From: Hyphomonas sp.
Lineage (GTDB): Bacteria; Pseudomonadota; Alphaproteobacteria; Caulobacterales; Hyphomonadaceae
Length of the DNA: 14,808 nucleotides
Assembly: GCA_003486945.1 (NCBI GenBank)
Contig: DNFL01000150.1
Coordinates: 6,304-21,111, forward strand
Direction: 5' to 3'
The translations under genes were made by a program, and so were the position numbers. This document shows, piece after piece, positions 1-6,043 of this stretch. Under the pieces are notes generated by a model that worked only from the letters and a program-made list of their open reading frames with translations, searched no databases and was not told the DNA's origin. Position 1 is the stretch's first letter, and each line of letters begins with the position of its first letter.

Positions 1-347
<347 letters not shown>

Positions 348-390
348 TTACCTCTTGAATTCTGTTGGAACGGGAAAGCGGTGCGGAGAC

Positions 391-681
391 TTACTTCTCC
401 AGCACGCCCATGATGTCGCTTTCTTTCATGATCAGCAGGTCTTCACCGTCGACTTTGACTTCGGTGCCGGACCATTTGCCGAACAGGATGCGGTCGCCTT
501 TTTTGACGTCCAGCGGGATGCGCTCATTGTCATCGCCGAATGCGCCGGCGCCAACAGCGACCACAACGCCTTCCTGGGGCTTTTCCTTGGCGTTGTCGGG
601 AATGATGATCCCGCCTTTGGTTTTCTCTTCTTCCTTGACGCGGCGCACCACGACGCGGTCATGCAGGGGACGAAGTTTCAT
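391..681 (-). CDS. groES: Co-chaperonin GroES (10 kDa)
   Basis: GroES is the heptameric lid of the GroEL folding chamber. The 96-residue product starts [14 protein letters not shown] and carries the mobile loop region around [19 protein letters not shown] (about residues 20-38), in which GGIIIP contacts GroEL. It then has the family signature [10 protein letters not shown] and [33 protein letters not shown] near the C-terminus. Length and ends match the family. An in-frame ATG seven codons upstream (702) exists, but the ATG at 681 matches the family start and is preceded by GAAGAGG at suitable spacing, so I chose it. It is the first gene of the groESL operon; a sigma70-like promoter and a CIRCE operator lie upstream. 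Confidence 0.97.
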   Translation of the reverse strand: MKLRPLHDRVVVRRVKEEEKTKGGIIIPDNAKEKPQEGVVVAVGAGAFGDDNERIPLDVKKGDRILFGKWSGTEVKVDGEDLLIMKESDIMGVLEK

Positions 682-761
682 TCTGACAGCCTCTTCGATC
701 ATAGCTAAACCTCGGGTCTAGGGGTTGAACTGGTCGCCAGCAGTAGGGGTGCGCCCGAAAG

Positions 762-788
762 TTAGCACTCACCCGAGCAGACTGCTAA
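762..788 (-). promoter_or_regulatory. CIRCE operator (HrcA binding site) of groESL
   Basis: The sequence is TTAGCACTC, nine spacer bases (771-779), then GACTGCTAA. It differs from the CIRCE consensus TTAGCACTC-N9-GAGTGCTAA at one position. CIRCE is bound by the repressor HrcA, which GroESL keeps active, giving heat-shock induction. The element lies about 80 bp before the groES start and 10 bp downstream of the putative -10, near the transcription start. HrcA itself is not in the window. Confidence 0.95.
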
Positions 789-798
789 CGATGCGCCG

Positions 799-827
799 GA
801 AATAGTGACTCCCTTTGCAGCCGTCAA
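799..827 (-). promoter_or_regulatory. Predicted sigma70-like promoter of groESL
   Basis: On the minus strand, TTGACG (plus-strand 822-827) is followed by exactly 17 bases and then TATTTC (plus-strand 799-804). The transcription start would fall at the edge of the CIRCE element, so HrcA binding would block initiation or early elongation. No clear sigma32-type consensus was recognised by eye. The -35 is strong and the -10 moderate. Confidence 0.65.
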
Positions 828-869
828 CCTTTCCTGAGTGCGGTTGTCTGCAGTCTGTTCAAAGACTTG

Positions 870-896
870 GCAGCACTCGCCCGAATGCGATGCTAA
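870..896 (-). promoter_or_regulatory. Degenerate second CIRCE-like element upstream of groES
   Basis: On the minus strand this reads TTAGCATCG, nine spacer bases, then GAGTGCTGC, matching 13 of 18 CIRCE arm positions with the exact N9 spacing. Its spacer shares TCGGG at the same offset as the spacer of the near-consensus CIRCE at 762-788, so the two 27-mers agree at 18 positions. A -10-like TAGATT (plus-strand 904-909) lies just upstream, but no convincing -35 is seen. It could be an auxiliary HrcA site, a decayed duplicate, or a site acting on the divergent gene at 982. Confidence 0.5.
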
Positions 897-981
897 CCAA
901 TTGAATCTATTGCATATTCACCAAAGCTTCATAACGCTGATCGCACCCTGTGGATGTCCCCAGGGATGAAAGGAGACAGCA

Positions 982-1254
982 ATGCCCGTTGACCGCGATT
1001 TTCAGGCCCGCCTTCAGGGCGGCGGCCTGCTGACCACGGAAATCCTATACCACATGCCCGACCACCGCAGCCTGCTTCAGAGCTTCGTCTGGCAGACCAT
1101 CGATACCGCGCCGGTTTTCCCCCGCCTGAATGCGTTTCTGGAACACTGGCGCCGCGAGGTTCTGGCGACGATCCACTCTATCCGGATTGCTCATTCCGAC
1201 TGGATCGGGCCGGCGGAACTTCGGACGATCGACGGACGCTGGGTCCTGAACTAG
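982..1254 (+). CDS. Usg family protein
   Basis: This 90-residue protein resembles the small alphaproteobacterial Usg family, named from an ORF near trp genes in Caulobacter. Recognisable family features in order are LTTAEILYHMPDH-like sequence (here GLLTTEILYHMPDHRSLLQ, residues 15-33), SFVWQTIDTAPVFPRLNAFLEHW (34-56), the HSIRIAHS stretch (about 65-72), and the terminal PAELRTIDG segment. The biochemical role of Usg is not established. No signal peptide or membrane helix is present, so it is probably cytosolic. The ATG is well supported by AAGGAG about eight bases upstream. It is divergent from groESL and precedes the diguanylate cyclase gene by 120 bp, with a hairpin between them. There are no trp genes nearby, so the trp linkage seen elsewhere is absent here. 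Confidence 0.8.
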   Translation: MPVDRDFQARLQGGGLLTTEILYHMPDHRSLLQSFVWQTIDTAPVFPRLNAFLEHWRREVLATIHSIRIAHSDWIGPAELRTIDGRWVLN

Positions 1255-1315
1255 GTCGGCGCCGGGCTGAAAAGGTTAACCAATCGTCGCGCCGCCCTGC
1301 GCAAATGCGGACCTG

Positions 1316-1337
1316 AATTGAGCGTGGGCTCAATTTT
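1316..1337 (+). terminator. Hairpin, possible terminator after the Usg-family gene
   Basis: A perfect 8-bp inverted repeat, AATTGAGC and GCTCAATT, encloses the loop GTGG and runs into a short T run. It lies 61 bp after the usg stop and 37 bp before the diguanylate cyclase start. A second imperfect hairpin (CCTGT...ACAGG, 1338-1357) follows directly. The short T tract and low-GC stem make this a weak terminator; the tandem hairpins could instead be a leader structure of the next gene. Confidence 0.45.
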
Positions 1338-1374
1338 CCTGTCGTAGACACTACAGGAACAAAGGAACGCACGA

Positions 1375-2274
1375 ATGCGCCATTCTACTCGGGACATCCT
1401 CCAGTCGCTGAACTTTTTCGCGCTTGTCTGCGCGTCGGCGCTGTCGATTTCGTTTATCGTTTCGATCATTGTTTACCGGATGGGGTTGCCGCATTCCGCC
1501 TCTGATTATGTGCGGCTGAACCTGTTCGTCACCGGCTGCATCGCCATGCCGACCGCCATTATCGCGTCGCTGCATGATTTCCACGAGCGCATGTACAAGC
1601 GCAAGCTTGAAGCGCTCGCCTGGACCGACGAACTGACGGGCCTGCTGAACCGCCGTTTCTTCATGCGCGCTGCCGAGGAAGAGTGCCGGCGCATGCGCCG
1701 CACACAGCGCACTGCGGCAATCGCTGTGATTGACCTCGACCACTTCAAGGAAGTGAACGACCTCTACGGCCATGCTGCCGGCGATCAGGTGCTCAAGGAT
1801 CTCGCACAGGTCGCCTATGCGGAGCTGCGCGGTCCGTTCGACAAGCTCGGCCGCTGGGGCGGTGAGGAATTCGTTGTTCTGCTCAGCGACGTGAACAGCG
1901 AGCAGGCCCGGATCGTCTGCGACCGCCTTCGCACCCGAGTCCAGGAATCGATCGTCAAGACCGGGCTCTACCAGGTCAGCGTCACCGCCAGCTTCGGCTA
2001 CTGCATGCTCTCGGCCGGTTCGGACGTAAATGCCGTCATCGAAGCAGCAGACCGCGCCCTTTATGAAGCCAAGCGCCTTGGCCGCAACCGGGTCGAGACG
2101 GCAGAATACCGCCATCCCGAAGTGCAGGACTTCGCCGAGTTCAAGAAGCGCAATGCTGCCAGCTACAAGCGCGCCACATCGTTCGACCAGGATGCATCGG
2201 ATGAACTGCGCGCCGCAGCCATTGAGTCAACACCTCGCTTTGGCCGGCCTGGTAAGGCGCGCGGCACGCGCTGA
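1375..2274 (+). CDS. Membrane-anchored GGDEF diguanylate cyclase
   Basis: The predicted role is synthesis of cyclic di-GMP from two GTP at the inner membrane. The 299 residues start with two hydrophobic helices (about 13-34 and 48-66), leaving almost no periplasmic sensor domain. A short linker rich in charged residues (68-82) leads into a GGDEF domain: DELTGLLNRR (85-94), the metal-binding DLDHFKEVND (120-129), YGHAAGD (131-137), the active-site GGEEF (162-166), and ADRALYEAKRLGRNRV (225-240). GGEEF is an active form of the motif. The usual inhibitory RxxD, five residues before GGEEF, is not intact: an Arg sits at 152 but the Asp is at 156, one place too far. A basic tail of about 55 residues follows the domain. 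The ATG is preceded by AAAGGAA. The tail has no recognised function. Confidence 0.9.
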   Translation: MRHSTRDILQSLNFFALVCASALSISFIVSIIVYRMGLPHSASDYVRLNLFVTGCIAMPTAIIASLHDFHERMYKRKLEALAWTDELTGLLNRRFFMRAAEEECRRMRRTQRTAAIAVIDLDHFKEVNDLYGHAAGDQVLKDLAQVAYAELRGPFDKLGRWGGEEFVVLLSDVNSEQARIVCDRLRTRVQESIVKTGLYQVSVTASFGYCMLSAGSDVNAVIEAADRALYEAKRLGRNRVETAEYRHPEVQDFAEFKKRNAASYKRATSFDQDASDELRAAAIESTPRFGRPGKARGTR

Positions 2275-2319
2275 CGCGGCGGTCTCGCTTGCCGCCTTGT
2301 TGATTTCCTGATTGGAAAC

Positions 2320-2344
2320 GGCATTCCGCACTGGGAGGAATGCC
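2320..2344 (+). promoter_or_regulatory. Hairpin covering the CoA-transferase ribosome binding site
   Basis: GGCATTCC (2320-2327) and GGAATGCC (2337-2344) form a perfect 8-bp inverted repeat with a 9-base loop. The 3' arm ends immediately before the ATG at 2345 and includes part of the Shine-Dalgarno GGAGGA (2334-2339). In RNA this stem would hide the ribosome binding site, so it may tune translation of the CoA-transferase. No ligand or temperature-sensing class is recognised. Confidence 0.5.
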
Positions 2345-3541
2345 ATGCCTGCGCCGCGCACCGGTCCGCTCACCGATCTTCGGGTCATCGAACTCGGCCA
2401 GCTGATCGCGGGTCCGTTCTGCGGCCAGATCTTCGCGGACTTCGGCGCAGACGTGATCAAGGTGGAACCGCCGGGGCAGGGTGATCCCTTGCGCGAATGG
2501 GGCCGGGAAGGCTTTCCCCTCTGGTGGTCGGTCGTCGCGCGCGGCAAGCGCTGCATCACGGCAAACCTGCGCGAGAAGGAAGGACAGGACATTGTCCGCC
2601 GCCTCGTCGCCGAAGCCGATTTCCTGCTCGAAAACTTTCGCCCCGGCACGCTGGAAAAGTGGGGCCTCGGCTATGACGACCTCAAGAAGATCAACCCGCG
2701 CCTGATTATGATCCGCGTCTCCGGCTACGGCCAGACCGGTCCTTATGCCTCGCGCGCGGGCTACGCGTCCGTCGGCGAAGCGATGGGCGGCCTGCGCTAT
2801 GTCATGGGCGAAGCCGACCGCCGCCCGTCGCGCGCCGGCATCTCCCTGGGCGACAGCCTCGCCGGCCTCTACGCCGCCCTCGGCGCACTCGCTGCATTGC
2901 ACCACCGCGAGAAAACCGGGGAAGGGCAGGTCATCGACGCGACGATCTACGAGTCCGTACTGTCAGTGATGGAAGGCCTCGTCCCCGAATACCAGTTCGA
3001 AGGATACATCCGTGAACGGACGGGTTCGTACCTGCCGGGCATCGCTCCTTCGAACATCTATGAAGGCACTGACGGCATGGTCATCATCGCCGCAAATCAG
3101 GACACGGTCTTCGCCCGGCTGTGCGATGCCATAGGTCAACCCGCTCTGAAAGAAGAACCCGCCTACGTCTCCCACATTGCCCGCGGCAAGAATCAGAAAG
3201 CGCTGGACGAACTCATCCAGCAATGGGCTTCAACCCGGACCATCGTCGAGATCGAACGCATCATGATCGACAACGGCGTGCCTGTCGGCAAGGTCTACCG
3301 CGCGCCCGACATGCTCGTCGATCCGCACTATGCAGCCCGCGAAACGCTTGTCGAAGTTCCCAGCGACCGCTGGCCCGGCATCCGCCAACAGAATGTCTTC
3401 CCGAAACTCTCCTCCACGCCGGGCATGGCCCGCTGGGCAGGCCCGGACACGCTCGGTTCGCATACGGAAGAAGTGCTGACGGAGCTTCTGGACCTAACTC
3501 CCGATCAGGTCGCGAAACTCCGCGCCAGCGGCATTGTCTAG
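2345..3541 (+). CDS. CaiB/BaiF family (class III) CoA-transferase
   Basis: Class III CoA-transferases move CoA between carboxylic acids via mixed-anhydride and aspartyl-CoA thioester steps. The 398-residue protein has the typical opening LTDLRVIELGQLIAGPFCGQ (about 10-29), the FGADVIKVEPPG stretch (33-44), RGKRCITANLR, the FRPGTLEKWGLGYDDLKKINPRLI segment (about 98-121), ISGYGQTGPY-like RVSGYGQTGPYASRAGY, and SRAGISLGDSLAGLYAALGAL, where Asp170 is the likely catalytic residue. Length fits the family. The frame is open 11 codons further up through a TTG at 2312, but the ATG at 2345 has GGAGGA directly upstream, which decides the start. The substrate cannot be told from sequence; acyl-CoA catabolism is the general family role. 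The gene ends tail-to-tail with an SDR gene and shares a CTAG at the stops. The SDR and this enzyme could act in one pathway, but they are not co-transcribed. Confidence 0.92.
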   Translation: MPAPRTGPLTDLRVIELGQLIAGPFCGQIFADFGADVIKVEPPGQGDPLREWGREGFPLWWSVVARGKRCITANLREKEGQDIVRRLVAEADFLLENFRPGTLEKWGLGYDDLKKINPRLIMIRVSGYGQTGPYASRAGYASVGEAMGGLRYVMGEADRRPSRAGISLGDSLAGLYAALGALAALHHREKTGEGQVIDATIYESVLSVMEGLVPEYQFEGYIRERTGSYLPGIAPSNIYEGTDGMVIIAANQDTVFARLCDAIGQPALKEEPAYVSHIARGKNQKALDELIQQWASTRTIVEIERIMIDNGVPVGKVYRAPDMLVDPHYAARETLVEVPSDRWPGIRQQNVFPKLSSTPGMARWAGPDTLGSHTEEVLTELLDLTPDQVAKLRASGIV

Positions 3542-4356
3542 CGCGCTGTCAGTCCGCCATCGACGACGTGTTCCTGCCCGGTGATGTAGCTCGACATGTC
3601 CGAGGCGAGGAACACGATCAGCTCGCCCACTTCCTCCGGCCGGCCGGGGCGCGCCATCGGCGTACTGCCCATCGCGATCACATTGGGGTCGAGTGCGTTG
3701 CCGCCGGTCGAAGCGGTCAGCACCGCTTTCTGTTCGGCTTGCATCGTTTCCGTCATACGGGTGATATCCTTCTGCCAGATCGGCGTGTCGATGATGCCCG
3801 GGTGTACCGAGTTCACCCGGATTTTCAGCCCCAGTGCTGCGCACTCCACCGCCGCCGCCTTCGTGAACAGCCGCACCGCCCCCTTCGAGGCGCAATAGGC
3901 GCTGACCCCTGAAGAGCCGCGAAGGCCGGCCACAGAGGAGAGGTTGATGATCGATCCGCCGGTCTCCTTCATCGCCCGCATCGCGGCACGGGTGCCCAGG
4001 AACACGCTGTCGGTGTTCACCGCCATCTGCTTCTGCCAGTCGGCCAGGGAATACTCCATGATTGCCCCGGCAATCGCGATTCCGGCATTGTTCACGAGGA
4101 TCGAGGGGGTGCCCAGCAGGCTCTTGGTATCGGCAAACACGCTGTCCCAGAGGGCCTCGTCCACCACGTCCTGCTTCATCGAGGCGGCCTTGCCGCCGGC
4201 CTTTGAAATGGCCTCCGCAGTGGCCCTGGCTCCGGCTCCGTCGAGGTCGGTGACCATGACGGCGGCCCCCTCCCGGGCCAGCACGAGCGCCGCCGCCCGC
4301 CCGATTCCGCTGGCCCCGCCTGTTACAATCGCCACTTTGCCCTTAACCAATGCCAT
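3538..4356 (-). CDS. SDR family NAD(P)-dependent oxidoreductase
   Basis: This is a classical short-chain dehydrogenase/reductase of 272 residues with a Rossmann fold. It has the cofactor motif TGGASGIG (12-19), an acidic residue after strand 2 in MVTDLDG (Asp37) that favours NAD(H) over NADP(H), NNAG (89-92), the structural Asn114, catalytic Ser141 in INLSSVAG, and YCASK with Tyr154 and Lys158. The C-terminal SYITGQEHVVDGGLTAR matches the family end. The ATG has a strong GGGAGGA Shine-Dalgarno site upstream. Motifs and length fit 3-oxoacyl-ACP reductase or 3-hydroxyacyl/steroid dehydrogenase-like members; the substrate cannot be assigned. An insert around 200-230 between the PG motif and the terminal part is slightly longer than in the shortest classical SDRs. 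It reads divergently from rpsD. Confidence 0.93.
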   Translation of the reverse strand: MALVKGKVAIVTGGASGIGRAAALVLAREGAAVMVTDLDGAGARATAEAISKAGGKAASMKQDVVDEALWDSVFADTKSLLGTPSILVNNAGIAIAGAIMEYSLADWQKQMAVNTDSVFLGTRAAMRAMKETGGSIINLSSVAGLRGSSGVSAYCASKGAVRLFTKAAAVECAALGLKIRVNSVHPGIIDTPIWQKDITRMTETMQAEQKAVLTASTGGNALDPNVIAMGSTPMARPGRPEEVGELIVFLASDMSSYITGQEHVVDGGLTAR

Positions 4357-4400
4357 GAATTCCTCCCTGTTTATGGGGGCTACACTAGCAGCCGCTGCGC

Positions 4401-4429
4401 TTGACGCGAGCGTCCTGATGGTGTTTTAC
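4401..4429 (+). promoter_or_regulatory. Possible promoter of rpsD
   Basis: TTGACG (4401-4406) is followed by 17 bases and TTTTAC (4424-4429), about 95 bp before the rpsD start. The -35 is good and the -10 poor, so this is a tentative call. The leader that follows has a CTTCAT/ATGAAG pair (4436-4441 and 4482-4487) that could pair at long range; ribosomal protein S4 is a known translational autoregulator in some bacteria, but no S4 target structure is recognised here. Confidence 0.35.
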
Positions 4430-4522
4430 CCGCGACTTCATGACGGGATGGTGCGGAGCCGCCGTTGTAATCGCAGGCGCAATGAAGCGTTTGCCGGCCC
4501 GCGCTGACAATGAGGTACTACC

Positions 4523-5140
4523 ATGTCACGTCGCCATAGCGCGAAGTACAAGATCGACCGCCGCGTCGGTGAAAACATCTGGGGCCGCCCCAAATCCCCC
4601 TTCAACAAGCGCAACTACAAGCCGGGCCAGCACGGCCAGAACCGCCGCAACAAGGTCTCCGACTTTGGTATGCAGTTGATGGCGAAGCAGAAGCTGAAGG
4701 CCTATTACGGCGACATCACCGAGAAACAGTTCTCGAAAATCTACGAAGATGCAGCCCGCATGAAGGGCAACTCGGCTGAAAACCTGATCGGCATCCTCGA
4801 ATCACGCCTCGACGCCATCGTCTACCGCGCCAAGTTCGTGCCGACCGTCTTCGCCGCCCGCCAGTTCATCAACCACGGCCACGTCACCGTGAACGGCAAG
4901 CGCTGCAACATCGGCTCCGCTCGCCTGAAGCCCGGCGACGTCGTGCAGGTCCGCGAGAAGTCGCGCAACCTCGCCCTCGTCCTGGAAGCTCTCGGCAGCC
5001 CCGAGCGTGACATTCCGGACTATGTCGAAGTCGACCCCAAAGCGATGACCGCCACCTACAAGCGCGTCCCGGTCCTGACCGATGTGCCGTACCCGGTGAA
5101 GATGGAACCGGCCCAGGTGGTCGAGTTCTACTCCTCGTAA
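4523..5140 (+). CDS. rpsD: 30S ribosomal protein S4
   Basis: S4 binds the 5' domain of 16S rRNA early in small-subunit assembly and contributes to decoding accuracy. The 205-residue sequence is unmistakable: [21 protein letters not shown] at the start, [15 protein letters not shown] (about 25-39), [13 protein letters not shown] (58-70), [34 protein letters not shown] (the S4 RNA-binding domain, about 92-125), [15 protein letters not shown] (133-147) and VEFYSS at the end. The zinc-type cysteines found in some bacterial S4 N-termini are absent, as usual in alphaproteobacteria. GAGG lies at good spacing before the ATG. It stands alone rather than in an alpha operon with rpsM, rpsK and rpoA, and is followed by a strong terminator. 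Confidence 0.98.
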   Translation: MSRRHSAKYKIDRRVGENIWGRPKSPFNKRNYKPGQHGQNRRNKVSDFGMQLMAKQKLKAYYGDITEKQFSKIYEDAARMKGNSAENLIGILESRLDAIVYRAKFVPTVFAARQFINHGHVTVNGKRCNIGSARLKPGDVVQVREKSRNLALVLEALGSPERDIPDYVEVDPKAMTATYKRVPVLTDVPYPVKMEPAQVVEFYSS

Positions 5141-5166
5141 GTCACCTGATTTCCTTGAAGTTCCGG

Positions 5167-5196
5167 AAAGGCCGCGCCACACTGGTGCGGCCTTTT
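5167..5196 (+). terminator. Rho-independent terminator after rpsD
   Basis: Arms 5170-5179 (GGCCGCGCCA) and 5183-5192 (TGGTGCGGCC) form a 10-bp stem with one G-U pair and the three-base loop CAC, followed by TTTT. AAA precedes the stem. It lies 27 bp after the rpsD stop and only 19 bp before the next start codon, so it also acts as a gate in front of the polyphosphate kinase gene. Confidence 0.9.
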
Positions 5197-5215
5197 CATT
5201 TCCGGGGAACCCTGT

Positions 5216-6043
5216 ATGGCCATTCCGTCAATTGCCGAAGTCCGCAAAGCCATCATCGCGCGTCCCGGAAAGCCGTTTGAACTTGCGGCCCGCGATACGT
5301 CCGGCCGCGACGTGTTCGACAACAAGGAAGAGGCCGAAACCAGCCTCAAGAAAGATGCCGCCTGCATCAATGAGCTGAAGGACAAGCTCTACGCCGAGGG
5401 CAAACGTTCTCTGCTCGTCGTGCTGCAGGGCATGGATACGTCAGGCAAGTCCGGCACCATCAAGTCCGTTTTCTCGGACACCACGCCGCTTGGCATGGAA
5501 GTGAAGGCCTTCAAGGCACCCAGCAGCGAGGAGCTTGCCCGCGACTATCTCTGGCGCGTCCACAACGCGGTCCCGCGCCGCGGCCATATCGGCATCTTTG
5601 ATCGCTCGCATTATGAAGACGTGCTCGTCGTCCGTGTCCGCGGCTTCGCCCCACTGGAAGAGGTCGAGCAGCGTTACGACCAGATCAATGCCTTCGAGAA
5701 ACACCTCTCGGAAAACGGCACGAAGATCGTCAAGTTCATGCTGAACATTGGCTATGCGGAGCAGGGCGTACGCCTGAAGGAACGCCTCCAGGAAGAGCAC
5801 AAGCTCTGGAAGTTCAATCCTGGCGACCTCGACGACCGCTCGAAATGGTCAGAGTTCATGTCCGCTTATGAACTCGCCGTCCAGCGCTGCTCCACGCGCC
5901 ACGCGCCCTGGCATGTTGTGCCTGCCGACAGCCGCACGCGCCGCAATGCCATCATTGCCCGCATCGTGCGCGGCGCGCTGGAAGAGATGGACCTGAATTG
6001 GAAAGACCCGGGCTACGAGCCCGGGTCCTTTGACTTCGGCTGA
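5216..6043 (+). CDS. ppk2: PPK2 family polyphosphate:nucleotide phosphotransferase (class III-like)
   Basis: PPK2 enzymes use polyphosphate to phosphorylate nucleotides. The 275 residues contain the P-loop GMDTSGKSGT (72-81), DYLWRVH (110-116) with PRRGHIGIFDRSHYEDVLVVRV (120-141) carrying the Walker B Asp129, the lid-like EQGVRLKERL (about 182-191), and the W(K)FNPGDLDDRSKW segment (about 198-211). These resemble single-domain class III PPK2 enzymes such as that of Meiothermus, which act on AMP and ADP; class assignment is from memory of the family. The ATG follows a modest GGGGAA six bases upstream. The end of the gene holds a perfect 10-bp hairpin and overlaps antisense with the DUF2807 frame. 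With only 19 bp after the rpsD terminator there is little room for its own promoter. Confidence 0.92.
   Translation: MAIPSIAEVRKAIIARPGKPFELAARDTSGRDVFDNKEEAETSLKKDAACINELKDKLYAEGKRSLLVVLQGMDTSGKSGTIKSVFSDTTPLGMEVKAFKAPSSEELARDYLWRVHNAVPRRGHIGIFDRSHYEDVLVVRVRGFAPLEEVEQRYDQINAFEKHLSENGTKIVKFMLNIGYAEQGVRLKERLQEEHKLWKFNPGDLDDRSKWSEFMSAYELAVQRCSTRHAPWHVVPADSRTRRNAIIARIVRGALEEMDLNWKDPGYEPGSFDFG

Noticed and set aside
897..981. A promoter for the Usg-family gene
   Set aside because: Several TTG-type -35 candidates exist but none has a credible -10 at proper spacing; I could not choose one.
2278..2300. A GGCGG/CCGCC hairpin followed by a T-containing stretch after the cyclase gene as a terminator
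   Set aside because: The stem is only 5 bp with a 9-base loop and the T tract is interrupted, so it is too weak to call.
2141..2905. A minus-strand open frame of 254 codons across the cyclase and CoA-transferase genes
   Set aside because: It crosses two real genes and their intergenic region in antisense, has no recognisable domain, and is explained by codon bias.
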